DNA from: Prosthecobacter sp. SYSU 5D2
Lineage (GTDB): Bacteria > Verrucomicrobiota > Verrucomicrobiia > Verrucomicrobiales > Verrucomicrobiaceae
Direction: 5' to 3'
NCBI RefSeq assembly: GCF_039655865.1
Contig: NZ_JBBYXL010000004.1
Location: 186,001 to 250,000 of the forward strand
Length of the DNA: 64,000 nucleotides
Part shown: piece after piece, positions 8,554 through 17,300 of the stretch
Numbering within the stretch: the first letter of the stretch is position 1
How the letters are laid out: the number at the start of each line of letters is the position of its first letter
The notes under the pieces: model-generated
Told to the model about the DNA's origin: nothing
The model's database searches: none
Seen by the model: the letters and a program-made list of their open reading frames with translations, nothing else
Translations under genes and position numbers: made by a program

Positions 8554-9861
8554 TCAGTTGCGGCGCAACTGAGCTACGGGGCGGATGCCGAAGATGGCGA
8601 GGAGGCCGGAGAGGGCGAGGAAGGCGGCGACGCCGTTCATGGCGGCCTGGTGGTCGAAGTGAGCTTTGAGCCAAGCGATCATTTCGGGGCCGAGGTAACC
8701 GGCGAGATTGCCGATGGAATTGATGCCGGCGATGCCGACGGCGGCAGCGGTGCCGGAGAGCATGGCGGTGGGCAGGGTCCAGAAGCAGGAAATGCTGCTC
8801 ATAACGCCGGTGAGCGCGACGGCGAAAAGGGCGAGCACGAGGAAAGGATGCATGCCTGGCAGACCGCTGAGAGAAAAGGCGATGGCGGCGGTGGCTGAGG
8901 AAAGGCCTATGTGCCAGCGACGCTCACCCGTGCGGTCGCTGTGACGGCCGACGAGGACCATGCCGATGGCGGCGCAGCCCCAGGGGATGGCGGAGTAGAG
9001 GCCAACCAGGGCATCATCCTGGGTGAGCTTGTCCTTGATGATCTGGGGGAGCCAGAATGAGGTGCCGTAGAGACCGATGATGGCACCGAAATAGATGCCG
9101 CAGCAGATCCAGATTTTGACCGATTTAAAGGCATCGAGGAAACCATGCAGGCCGTGGCCTTCAGCGGTCTTCGCCTTTTCATCGTGAGCGAGATTGTCTT
9201 CCAGCAGGGCTTTTTCGGCATCGGTCAGCCACTTGGCCCTGGAGGGGCGGTCGGCGAGGAGGAAGGGCACGGCGGCACCTAACAAAATGGTTGGAATGGC
9301 CTCCAGGATGAAAAGCCACTTCCAGGCGGCGAGGCCGTACCAGCCGTCGGAAATCTTGAGCAGCCAGCCGGACAGAGGACCACCGATGACCCCGGAGACA
9401 GCAATGGCGGTCATGAACAGGGCGACCATGTGGGCATGATGACGTCGGGGGTACCAGTAGGTGAGGTAAAGAATGATGCCGGGGAAGAAACCGGCCTCGG
9501 CGACGCCTAACAAAAAGCGCAACGTGTAAAAGGAGACCGCGCTGTCGCTGAGGGCCATGCAGCCGGACACGAACCCCCAGCCAATCATGATGCGGGCGAT
9601 CCAGATGCGTGCGCCAACGCGGTGGAGGATGACGTTTCCGGGGACTTCAAAGAAGAAATAACCGAGGAAAAAGATGCCTGCACCGGTGGCAAAAACGCCG
9701 TCATTGAACCAGGGCTCGGCCTTCATGGACAGCTTGGCAAAGCCGACATTGACGCGGTCAATGTAAGCGAGGATGTAGCAGGTGAAGAGCAGCGGAATGA
9801 GCCGCCAGGTGACCTTGCGATAGACGGCGGTTTCTTCAGGGCTGGCTGGATGGTGGTTCAT
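8554..9861 (-). CDS. MFS transporter, anion:cation symporter (ACS) type
   Basis: About 435 residues with twelve hydrophobic segments. The first helix region reads LIPLLFTCYILAYIDRVNVG, the hallmark of ACS-family transporters of hexuronates, glucarate or tartrate; FFEVPGNVILHRVGARIWI and GVAEAGFFPGIILYLTYWYP are also typical. The substrate is probably an organic or sugar acid. The frame could start at 9915, but 9861 (MNHHPASPEE) matches the usual short N-terminus. It converges on the SIS-domain gene (16-bp gap) and diverges from the next MFS gene, leaving about 180 bases between starts for shared promoters. Confidence 0.88.
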   Translation of the reverse strand: MNHHPASPEETAVYRKVTWRLIPLLFTCYILAYIDRVNVGFAKLSMKAEPWFNDGVFATGAGIFFLGYFFFEVPGNVILHRVGARIWIARIMIGWGFVSGCMALSDSAVSFYTLRFLLGVAEAGFFPGIILYLTYWYPRRHHAHMVALFMTAIAVSGVIGGPLSGWLLKISDGWYGLAAWKWLFILEAIPTILLGAAVPFLLADRPSRAKWLTDAEKALLEDNLAHDEKAKTAEGHGLHGFLDAFKSVKIWICCGIYFGAIIGLYGTSFWLPQIIKDKLTQDDALVGLYSAIPWGCAAIGMVLVGRHSDRTGERRWHIGLSSATAAIAFSLSGLPGMHPFLVLALFAVALTGVMSSISCFWTLPTAMLSGTAAAVGIAGINSIGNLAGYLGPEMIAWLKAHFDHQAAMNGVAAFLALSGLLAIFGIRPVAQLRRN

Positions 9862-10038
9862 GAAAGCGGCTGTGATACTCCGGTGTAAGCGTGCGAGGGA
9901 ATCCTTTTCGATCACTGGTCACAAGAAAAGACAGGCATTTTGTGCTGGCCGTGGCGGGGATGCATGGACAAGAAGCTGCACCCTGAGGTCAAGCATTGGC
10001 ATCGCTTTGCGCTTTGCCCGGCGGGCTGAATGTGATTA

Positions 10039-11337
10039 ATGGCAACCTTCCCAACCGACCCTATGAACCTGTCCCAACCGATGGATACCCCGCCCAGCAC
10101 TGTCTCCCGCACGGCCTGGCTGATCGTGGGCCTGCTGTTTCCCGTGGCGCTGCTGAACTATCTGGACCGGCAAATGATCGCCTCGATGAAGGCCTCGGTG
10201 ATGGGGGAGATCACGGACATCGGTTCTGAAGAAAATTGGGGGCACATGCTGGCGTCCTTCAAATGGGTGTATGCGATCTTCAGCCCCATCGGCGGATATA
10301 TCGCAGACCGATTTAGTCGTAAATACACCATTTGCGGCAGCCTTTTTGTGTGGTCGCTCATTACATATCTGACGGGGCATGTGAACAGTTTCCAGGAGCT
10401 GTACTGGGCGCGCACGGCCATGGGCATCAGTGAGGCCTTTTACATTCCGGCGGCGCTTGCGCTGATTACCGATTTCCATACCGGGCCGACCCGCTCGCGT
10501 GCGGTGGGTGTGCATCAAATGGGCATTTACTGCGGGGTGATGGTGGGTGGCTTTGCCGGGTATGCGGCGGACTGGCCGGACTTTGGTTGGCGCGGTGCTT
10601 TTGATGTTACCGGACTGATCGGCATTCTGTATGCGGTGCCGCTTTTATTTTTGCTGAAGGATGCACCACGCTCGGCGGCGGAAATCGCGTCACCGGTGGC
10701 CAAGCCATCCGCATTCACGGCGATGAAAGAGCTGTTTACAAATCCGTCTTTCATCTTGCTGGTGCTTTACTTCACCCTCCCTGCCCTGGCGGCCTGGGTG
10801 GTGCGGGACTGGATGCCGGCGATCTTGCAGAAGGAATTTAACATCAGCCAGGGCAAGGCGGGCGTTTCCGCGGCGCTTTATTGGCAGGGGGCGGCGCTGG
10901 TGTCGGCCATCCTTGGTGGCTGGCTGGCGGACCGGTGGATGCGGAAGTCACCACGAGGCCGCATTTATGTGAGCGCCATCGGCATGCTGTGCATCATCCC
11001 GGCGCTGTTTGGCGTGGGGAACGCGCCTGCGCTGGGTTCCTTTGGCCTGGCGATTGCGGCGCTGATCCTGTTTGGCATCGGCTGGGGCTTCTTTGACTGC
11101 AACAATATGCCCATCCTGTCCCAGATCACCCGGCCGGAGCTGCGGGCGACGGGTTATGGGGTGATGAACTTTGTGAGCATGATGTGCGGCGGGGCGGCGG
11201 ACTGGGGCTTTGGCTACATGTCGGACAAGGGGGTGCCGCTGAACATGATCTTTGGGGTGTTCGTCTGCGTTTGCATTGTGTCGGTGGGGATCGTGCTGAT
11301 GATCCGGCCGAGGGAGCAGGTGGGGCCGAGGGCGTGA
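10039..11337 (+). CDS. MFS transporter
   Basis: About 432 residues, twelve predicted membrane segments. Features include VALLNYLDRQMIASMKASV in helix 1, the loop 2-3 motif GGYIADRFSRK, and WARTAMGISEAFYIPAALAL, which place it with spinster/hexuronate-type MFS carriers. It differs from the ACS-type gene on the other side of the intergenic region, so they are not a recent duplication. Alternative ATG starts lie at 10063 and 10081; the helix begins near residue 25 of the longest form. It ends about 95 bases before the M16 peptidase. The substrate is not predictable from sequence alone. Confidence 0.85.
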   Translation: MATFPTDPMNLSQPMDTPPSTVSRTAWLIVGLLFPVALLNYLDRQMIASMKASVMGEITDIGSEENWGHMLASFKWVYAIFSPIGGYIADRFSRKYTICGSLFVWSLITYLTGHVNSFQELYWARTAMGISEAFYIPAALALITDFHTGPTRSRAVGVHQMGIYCGVMVGGFAGYAADWPDFGWRGAFDVTGLIGILYAVPLLFLLKDAPRSAAEIASPVAKPSAFTAMKELFTNPSFILLVLYFTLPALAAWVVRDWMPAILQKEFNISQGKAGVSAALYWQGAALVSAILGGWLADRWMRKSPRGRIYVSAIGMLCIIPALFGVGNAPALGSFGLAIAALILFGIGWGFFDCNNMPILSQITRPELRATGYGVMNFVSMMCGGAADWGFGYMSDKGVPLNMIFGVFVCVCIVSVGIVLMIRPREQVGPRA

Positions 11338-11431
11338 GGAGGGTAACTTGTACTGAAGCCCGGACTTTGGCACTTAATGTGACTTTTTCTCGACAGGCCA
11401 GGGTCCTGCGACGTTCTTGTATAGAATAACC

Positions 11432-14239
11432 ATGATCCGACTTACCTGTGCCCTGTTTTTGATTTGTCTTTCGGCGGCTGCGCAATGGCCGCATGAGAAG
11501 AGTGACCTGAAGCCTGATCCGCAGGCGACGTTTGGGAGTCTGGAGAACGGGCTGCGGTATGTGATCCTGCCAAACAAGGAACCACCAGGCCGGGCGAGCA
11601 TCCGCATATATATGGATGTGGGATCGCTGATGGAGGAGGATGACCAGCAGGGCATGGCGCATTATTTGGAGCACATGGCCTTCAATGGCAGCCGACATTT
11701 CCCTGGCGGTGAGATGGTGGAGTACTTCCAGCGGCTGGGCATGGGCTTTGGTGCGGACACCAATGCACACACATCCTTTAAAGAGACGGTGTACATGCTG
11801 GAGCTGCCGAAGGTGGAAGAAAAAATGCTGGGCGAGGGCATGCAGCTTTTCCGCGATTATCTGGACGGGATGTCGCTGGGTGAGAAGGACATTGACAAGG
11901 AACGCGGCATCATTCTGAGCGAGAAGCTGAGCCGTGATTCGATTGACTACCGCACGATGCTGGAGGGCTACAAGTTTGCCCTGCCGGATTCCCTGCTGCC
12001 GAACCGCCTGCCCATTGGCACGGAGGAGACGATCAAGACGATGCAGCGGGCGCGGTTTGTGGAGTTTTATAACAAGTGGTACACACCCAAGCGCACGGTG
12101 ATCGTGGCGGTTGGTGATTTTAAGGATGTGGACATGGTGAAGCAGGAGATCGAGAAGAACTTTGCCGATGCCAAGGCGGTGGGACCGGATGCGGAGGACC
12201 CGGACCTGGGCAAAATCAGCACAGGGCGCGGTCTGATTGCCAAGCTTCATACGGAAATGGAAGCGAAGGCGGTGGACATCTCCATCGAGATGCTGCGCCC
12301 GGCGAAGAACAAGCCTGACAGTGCGGCCACGCGGCGTGAACAAATGGTGCGTGACCTGGCGGATGCGATGATCAACCAGCGCCTGTCCAAGCTGGCCAAG
12401 GCGGAGAATGCGCCCTTCATCAGCGGGGAGTCCTACAGCTATGAGTATCTTGAATTTGTGGAGGTGATCGGCATCATGGGCCAGTGCGCCCCGGACCAGT
12501 GGAAGGAGACGCTGACGCTGCTGGAGACGGAGATTCGCCGGGCGGTGGAGCACGGGTTTACCGATGCGGAATTTGAAGAGGCCAAGGCCTCCTTGCTGAA
12601 GACGGTGGAACTGCGCGCGGCACAGGCGGACTCACGTAAATCCCGCGACCTGGCCAGCGGGCTGGTGAGCATCCTGGCGGCAAAGAAGGTCATCACGCAT
12701 CCTGCCGATGACATGGAGCGGGTGAAGGAGGCATTGGCGGGCCTGAAGAAAGAAGAGTGCCACACGTCCCTGGCTGAGACCTGGAAGGGTGACGATGTGC
12801 AGATCTTTGTGGGCGGAAAATTGAAGCTGGAAGGCGATGCAGCGGAGCAGATCAAAACTGTTTACAATGAGAGCAAGGGCAAGCCTGTGGAGGCACCGAA
12901 GCAGGAAGAAACGGCAGCCTTTGCCTACACGAACTTTGGCGAGCCAGGGAAGATCATTCATCAGAATGTGGTGAGTGACCTGGAGATGACGCTGGCCACC
13001 TTTGAAAACAACGTGCGCGTGAACATCAAGCCGACGCCTTTTGAAAAAGGCACGGTCCGGGTGACGATCAACTTCGGCGGCGGCAAGCTGAGCACACCGA
13101 AGGACCAGCAGGGCATCATCCCTTTTGCGCAGAGCACGTTCATCATGGGCGGGCTGAAGGAGCACAGCGTGGATGACATCCGGCGCATCTTTGCCAGCAA
13201 GAGTGTGGGCAGCGACTTCAGCGTGGGCGATGAGGCCTTCATGCTGAGCGGACGCACCACTCCTGCGGACCTGGAGGCGCAGTTGCAACTGCTGACGGCG
13301 TATATGACAGCCCCGGGTTACCGTGAAGAGGCACAGCGCCAGTTTCAGAAGAATCTGGAGCCGATGTATGTGCAACTCCAGCATACGGCGGAGGGCATCA
13401 TGGCGGACAAGGTGGTGGCCTTCATCCATAGCGATGACCACCGGTTTGGCTTTCCGCCGATCTCCACCATGCAGAAGCGCAATCTCGGCGAGCTGGAAGC
13501 ATGGATGACGAAACCACTGACAGAGGAATACGTGGAGGTGTCCGTGGTGGGGGATGTGGAGCCGAAGGCGGTGCTGGATGCGGTGGCGAAGACGCTGGGC
13601 GCGCTGCCGAAGCGGGCGGCGGAGAAACCGAAATTTGAAGAGGCTCGCATGATGCCATTCCCGCAGGGGCCGGTGACAAAGGACATCCCGTTTGATACGG
13701 AGATCCCGAAGGCGATTGCAGCGATGTACTGGCACACGGGCGATATGCTGGACATCCAGCGCACTCGCCGTCTGAGCCTGCTGGGCGCAGTCTTGGATGA
13801 CCGCCTGCGCATCAAGGTGCGTGAGGAGCTGGGCGAGACTTACAGCCCGGCCTGCTACCACGTGGCCAGCGATACCTTCACAGGATACGGTTATATGACG
13901 GCAATGATCGAGTGCAAACCGGAGCAGGCGGAACCCATTGCCAAACTGGTGGTGGAGATCGCAGCGGAACTGGCGACCGGACCGATCACGGACGATGAAT
14001 TTGAGCGGGCGCAGAAGCCGCTGATGAGCCAGCTGGAGCAAATGCGCCGGGACAACCGTTACTGGTCGCAAAACGTGGTCCGCAATGCCCAGGAGCATCC
14101 GGAGCGGATCGAGTGGGCGAAGAACCTGCTCAGTGATTTCCAGGGCATCACAAAGGAGGAAATCCAAGCTCTGGCCAAAGAGTTCCTTGAGGCAAATCGT
14201 GCCGTGGCGGTGAAAGTGCTTCCCAAAGAGAAGAAGTGA
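11432..14239 (+). CDS. M16 family zinc metallopeptidase (insulinase/pitrilysin type), exported
   Basis: About 935 residues with signal peptide MIRLTCALFLICLSAAAQ. The inverted zinc motif is intact: His77-Tyr-Leu-Glu80-His81 in AHYLEHMAFNGS, with the KETVYMLELP and the ERGIILSEK stretch that supply further active-site residues. Two M16 repeats follow; the C-terminal half (from about residue 510) has no HxxEH and is the inactive clamshell half, with RxxxRExLGETYSP near its end. Such enzymes degrade peptides in the periplasm or outside. A TTG at 11417 would extend the frame by five residues; the ATG is preferred. Confidence 0.93.
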   Translation: MIRLTCALFLICLSAAAQWPHEKSDLKPDPQATFGSLENGLRYVILPNKEPPGRASIRIYMDVGSLMEEDDQQGMAHYLEHMAFNGSRHFPGGEMVEYFQRLGMGFGADTNAHTSFKETVYMLELPKVEEKMLGEGMQLFRDYLDGMSLGEKDIDKERGIILSEKLSRDSIDYRTMLEGYKFALPDSLLPNRLPIGTEETIKTMQRARFVEFYNKWYTPKRTVIVAVGDFKDVDMVKQEIEKNFADAKAVGPDAEDPDLGKISTGRGLIAKLHTEMEAKAVDISIEMLRPAKNKPDSAATRREQMVRDLADAMINQRLSKLAKAENAPFISGESYSYEYLEFVEVIGIMGQCAPDQWKETLTLLETEIRRAVEHGFTDAEFEEAKASLLKTVELRAAQADSRKSRDLASGLVSILAAKKVITHPADDMERVKEALAGLKKEECHTSLAETWKGDDVQIFVGGKLKLEGDAAEQIKTVYNESKGKPVEAPKQEETAAFAYTNFGEPGKIIHQNVVSDLEMTLATFENNVRVNIKPTPFEKGTVRVTINFGGGKLSTPKDQQGIIPFAQSTFIMGGLKEHSVDDIRRIFASKSVGSDFSVGDEAFMLSGRTTPADLEAQLQLLTAYMTAPGYREEAQRQFQKNLEPMYVQLQHTAEGIMADKVVAFIHSDDHRFGFPPISTMQKRNLGELEAWMTKPLTEEYVEVSVVGDVEPKAVLDAVAKTLGALPKRAAEKPKFEEARMMPFPQGPVTKDIPFDTEIPKAIAAMYWHTGDMLDIQRTRRLSLLGAVLDDRLRIKVREELGETYSPACYHVASDTFTGYGYMTAMIECKPEQAEPIAKLVVEIAAELATGPITDDEFERAQKPLMSQLEQMRRDNRYWSQNVVRNAQEHPERIEWAKNLLSDFQGITKEEIQALAKEFLEANRAVAVKVLPKEKK

Positions 14240-14302
14240 GCCTAGTTCACCTGGTTACCTAGGTTAACGGCTTTCCTTTTCCTGCTCTGCACCTGATCTG
14301 CC

Positions 14303-15355
14303 ATGAATGACTCTGCCCCGGATTCTGCCTACGCACCGCCACCGCTTCCAACTTATCAGCCGTCATACGACCAGGCGGCCATCCAGGCTCCGCCGCCGGG
14401 AAAACCAAGTTCCAGCGAGCTGCTGAAACAGATCCGGTTAGCGGTGGAACAGGTGTTCATCGGCCAGACGGAAGTGATCCAGCAGGTGCTGGCGGCGCTT
14501 CTGGCAGGCGGCCATGTGCTGCTGGAGGGCAAGCCGGGCCTTGGCAAAACGCATCTGGTGCTGGCACTGGCGAGGACGTTTGGCGCGGAATTCCGGCGCA
14601 TCCAGTTCACCCCGGATCTGATGCCCTCGGATGTGACGGGGCATACGCTCTATGACCTGGGCAGCCAGAGTTTCCGGGTGCGGCAGGGGCCGGTCTTCAC
14701 GCAGCTTTTGCTGGCAGATGAGATCAACCGGGCACCAGCGAAGACGCAATCGGCGCTGCTGGAGGTGATGCAGGAGGCGCAGGTGACGATTGACGGTGAG
14801 ACGTATGGGCTGGCGCTGCCATTTATGACCTTTGCCACGCAGAACCCGATCGAGCAGGAAGGCACGTATCCCCTGCCCGAGGCGCAGCTTGACCGCTTCC
14901 TGCTGAAGATCCTGATTGATTACCCGGGTTTACAGCAGGAGTCGGCCATTGTGAAAGCGGTGTCGTCCGCTGCCGGTGGCCGGGGGCTGAGGCCTGAGCA
15001 GGTGCAGCCGGTCTGCACGACGGAAGATATTTTGCAGGCTCAACAAGAAGCGGCCGAGGTGGAGGCGGTGGACAGCGTGGTGGCCTATGCTGTGAACCTG
15101 ACGCGGGCAACCCGCCATCATGGGGCCATTTCCCTGGGCGCAGGAACGCGCGGCGCCATCAGCCTGGTGAGGGTGGCCAAGGCGTATGCGCTGCTGGAAG
15201 GGCGGCGATACATCACTCCTGGGGATGTGAAACGGGCGGCGCTGCCGGTGCTGCGGCATCGGGTGTCCCTGACACCAGAGGTGGCCATCTCCGGCCAGAC
15301 GGTGGACCATGTGCTGGAGACGGTGATCCGCAGTGTGGAAGCGCCAAGGGCGTAG
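14303..15355 (+). CDS. MoxR-family AAA+ ATPase
   Basis: 350 residues, cytoplasmic. After a proline-rich N-terminus of about 35 residues come Walker A GKPGLGKT (76-83), Walker B LLLADEINRAPAKTQSALLE and the sensor segment ATQNPIEQEGTYPLPEAQLDRF, a textbook MoxR core. MoxR proteins act as chaperones that assemble or activate partner complexes, usually with a DUF58/VWA-type protein encoded next door. Here a DUF58 gene follows after 44 bases, matching the known MoxR-DUF58 arrangement. The usual BatA/BatB and transglutaminase-type partners are not adjacent. Confidence 0.95.
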   Translation: MNDSAPDSAYAPPPLPTYQPSYDQAAIQAPPPGKPSSSELLKQIRLAVEQVFIGQTEVIQQVLAALLAGGHVLLEGKPGLGKTHLVLALARTFGAEFRRIQFTPDLMPSDVTGHTLYDLGSQSFRVRQGPVFTQLLLADEINRAPAKTQSALLEVMQEAQVTIDGETYGLALPFMTFATQNPIEQEGTYPLPEAQLDRFLLKILIDYPGLQQESAIVKAVSSAAGGRGLRPEQVQPVCTTEDILQAQQEAAEVEAVDSVVAYAVNLTRATRHHGAISLGAGTRGAISLVRVAKAYALLEGRRYITPGDVKRAALPVLRHRVSLTPEVAISGQTVDHVLETVIRSVEAPRA

Positions 15356-15399
15356 GGCGGTTTACGGTATTCGGTTTTCGGCCTTTGAACATTGCGGCG

Positions 15400-16704
15400 A
15401 TGCGACCTTCTTTATTGACTCTACGACTGGTGTCTGGCTGGGCCTTGCTGGGGCTGGCGGCGTCGGTTTGGAGTGTGCTGCAGGCGGTGTGGGCGGGGGC
15501 GGGAGTGCTGCTGCTGATCGCGGCACTGGCGGATTTTTTTACGCTGCCGAACCGGCGGCGGCTGGCGGTAACGCGGGTGGTGCCGGGGAGGTTCGCACTG
15601 GGGGTGAGGTCGCCGGTGACACTGACCTTGAGGCATTCGATGAGCCGGTCCTTGAAGGTGACGGTGCATGATGGGCTGCCGCCGGAGGGGCTGGCGGAGG
15701 GGCTGCCGTGGGAAGGCACGCTGCCGACGCAGGAGCACGTGGATTTGACCTATGAGGCACATTTTGCCAAACGCGGGCTGCATACTTTCAGCGCGGCACA
15801 TATTTTAGCACACTCTTTGTTAGGCCTGTGGCGGCGGCTTTACCGGGTGGGGGAGAGCAGCGAGACGCGGTGCTACCCGAACTATGAGCCGGTGGTGCGC
15901 TTTGCCCTGCTGGCCACGGCCAACCGGGAGGAGCAGATGGGCATCGTGAAACGGCGGCGCAGCGGAGCGACACTGGATTTCCATCAGTTACGGGAATACC
16001 AGGACGGGGATGTGCTGTCGCGGGTGGACTGGAAGGCGACGGCGCGCCGGCAGACGCTGGTGAGCCGGGACTATGAGGAGCAGCGCAACCAGAGCATCAT
16101 CCTGGTACCGGACTGTGGACGGCGGATGCGGGCGATGGACGGAGAGCTGAGCCAGTTTGACCACTGTTTAAATGCGATGCTGCTGATTGCCTACATTGCC
16201 TTGCGACAGGGGGATGAGGTAGGGGTGACGGGCTTTGGCGGGGCGCAGCGCTGGCTGAAACCGGTGAAGGGCCCACCGGCGATGCCGACGCTGCTGAATC
16301 ATCTCTATGATTATGAGACGACAACGGAGCCGAGCGATTTCATCGAGGCGGCCGAGCGTGTGATGGCGCTGCAAAAACGGCGGGCGCTGATCATCATTCT
16401 GACCAATCTGCGAACAGAAGACACCACCCATCTGACCAAGGCGGTGGCACTTTTGCAAAAGCGGCACCTGGTTTTAGTGGCCATGCTACGAGAAGGCGAG
16501 ATGGAAGCGCGGAGTGACAAACCCATCTCCAACCTGGATGATGCACTGGGCTATGGGGCGCTCTGCCACTATGAGCAGCAGCGGGTGCATTTACTGGATT
16601 CGCTCAGGGCCAGCCGCATTGTGACGGTGGATGAGACAGCTCAAAATCTGCCGATTGCGCTGGCTAACAGGTATCTTGATCTCAAGGCGGCGGGGCGGAT
16701 TTGA
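15400..16704 (+). CDS. DUF58 domain membrane protein
   Basis: About 434 residues. Two membrane helices lie at the N-terminus (LVSGWALLGLAASVWSVLQA, then AGAGVLLLIAALADFF), followed by a beta-rich region and the DUF58 core, GATLDFHQLREYQDGDVLSRVDWKATAR with the usual R-x-Y-x-x-G-D-x-x-x-x-I/V-x-W pattern. The rest resembles a VWA-like fold (SIILVPDCGRRMRA). It probably works with the MoxR ATPase just upstream; the pair is thought to act in envelope or complex maturation. A TTG start at 15385 is possible, but the ATG at 15400 is preferred. Confidence 0.9.
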   Translation: MRPSLLTLRLVSGWALLGLAASVWSVLQAVWAGAGVLLLIAALADFFTLPNRRRLAVTRVVPGRFALGVRSPVTLTLRHSMSRSLKVTVHDGLPPEGLAEGLPWEGTLPTQEHVDLTYEAHFAKRGLHTFSAAHILAHSLLGLWRRLYRVGESSETRCYPNYEPVVRFALLATANREEQMGIVKRRRSGATLDFHQLREYQDGDVLSRVDWKATARRQTLVSRDYEEQRNQSIILVPDCGRRMRAMDGELSQFDHCLNAMLLIAYIALRQGDEVGVTGFGGAQRWLKPVKGPPAMPTLLNHLYDYETTTEPSDFIEAAERVMALQKRRALIIILTNLRTEDTTHLTKAVALLQKRHLVLVAMLREGEMEARSDKPISNLDDALGYGALCHYEQQRVHLLDSLRASRIVTVDETAQNLPIALANRYLDLKAAGRI

Positions 16705-16780
16705 CAGGACGAGGCTGTTGGTGACACCCAACTGCAACTGCCTCAGCGTGACTCATCTATTCAAGCAAACGATGGAGCTT

Positions 16781-16808
16781 CGCATCACTCGGATAGTGAT
16801 GGGTACTA
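16781..16808 (+). repeat. Dispersed hairpin element, copy B
   Basis: CATCACT (16783-16789) pairs with AGTGATG (16795-16801) over a 5-nt loop. It matches the minus-strand reading of 7630-7654 at 24 of 28 bases. It lies between the convergent DUF58 and IscU-like genes, three bases from the latter's stop. Confidence 0.75.
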
Positions 16809-16810
16809 AA

Positions 16811-17293
16811 CTAAGACTGAAGGACGATCTTGATCTTGCCTGAGGTTTTGCCAGAGGCATTCAGGCTGTCCATCAGGGTGGGGCCAATAGGCTGCTGAGG
16901 GCTGGAAGACGTAGCGGGCGCCACATTGGATTCAGCCTCCAGAGCGGCTTTGAGGGCCCCTTCGACCATCTGACCGCAATGGATCTTCATGGGAGGCAGG
17001 GCACCCAGGGGCGCACTGAGTTCGGCTGCGCTCATTTGCAGGGCTTCCTCCTTGGTCTTGCCACGAATGAGTTCAGTCGCGAGGCTGGCCACGGCAATGG
17101 CCGTCTGACAGCCGAAGCTCTGAAAGCTGGCCTTGTCAATGACCTTGCGGCCATCCTGGTCCTTGTACTTCAGCCACATGCGCACCATGTCGCCACAATC
17201 AGGCGAGCCGACGGTGCCGACGGCATCGGCATCCGGCATTTCTCCAAGGTTTTGCGGATTGGAAAGGGCGGACTGGAGGGTGGATTCGTTCAC
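16811..17293 (-). CDS. NifU/IscU-like iron-sulfur cluster scaffold protein
   Basis: About 160 residues. The IscU-type fold shows three spaced cysteines: SPDCGDMVRMWLK, then FQSFGCQTAIAVAS, then KIHCGQM. These are the usual cluster ligands of the scaffold, which builds Fe-S clusters and hands them to apoproteins. The C-terminal 35 residues are a low-complexity tail. The frame is open upstream into secA, but homologous sequence begins at VNESTLQSAL, so a GTG at 17293 is chosen; it lies 7 bases after the secA stop, suggesting co-transcription with secA. No cysteine desulfurase gene is nearby. Confidence 0.85.
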   Translation of the reverse strand: MNESTLQSALSNPQNLGEMPDADAVGTVGSPDCGDMVRMWLKYKDQDGRKVIDKASFQSFGCQTAIAVASLATELIRGKTKEEALQMSAAELSAPLGALPPMKIHCGQMVEGALKAALEAESNVAPATSSSPQQPIGPTLMDSLNASGKTSGKIKIVLQS

Positions 17294-17300
17294 AAAAGAG

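Noticed and set aside
8473-8898. 141-codon Gly/Glu-rich plus-strand frame across the SIS and MFS gene ends
   Set aside because: Antisense to the MFS transporter with low-complexity composition.
11126-14167. Two long minus-strand frames (about 475 and 511 codons) opposite the second MFS gene and the M16 peptidase
   Set aside because: Arg/His/Leu-rich shadows of genes whose motifs are clear on the plus strand.
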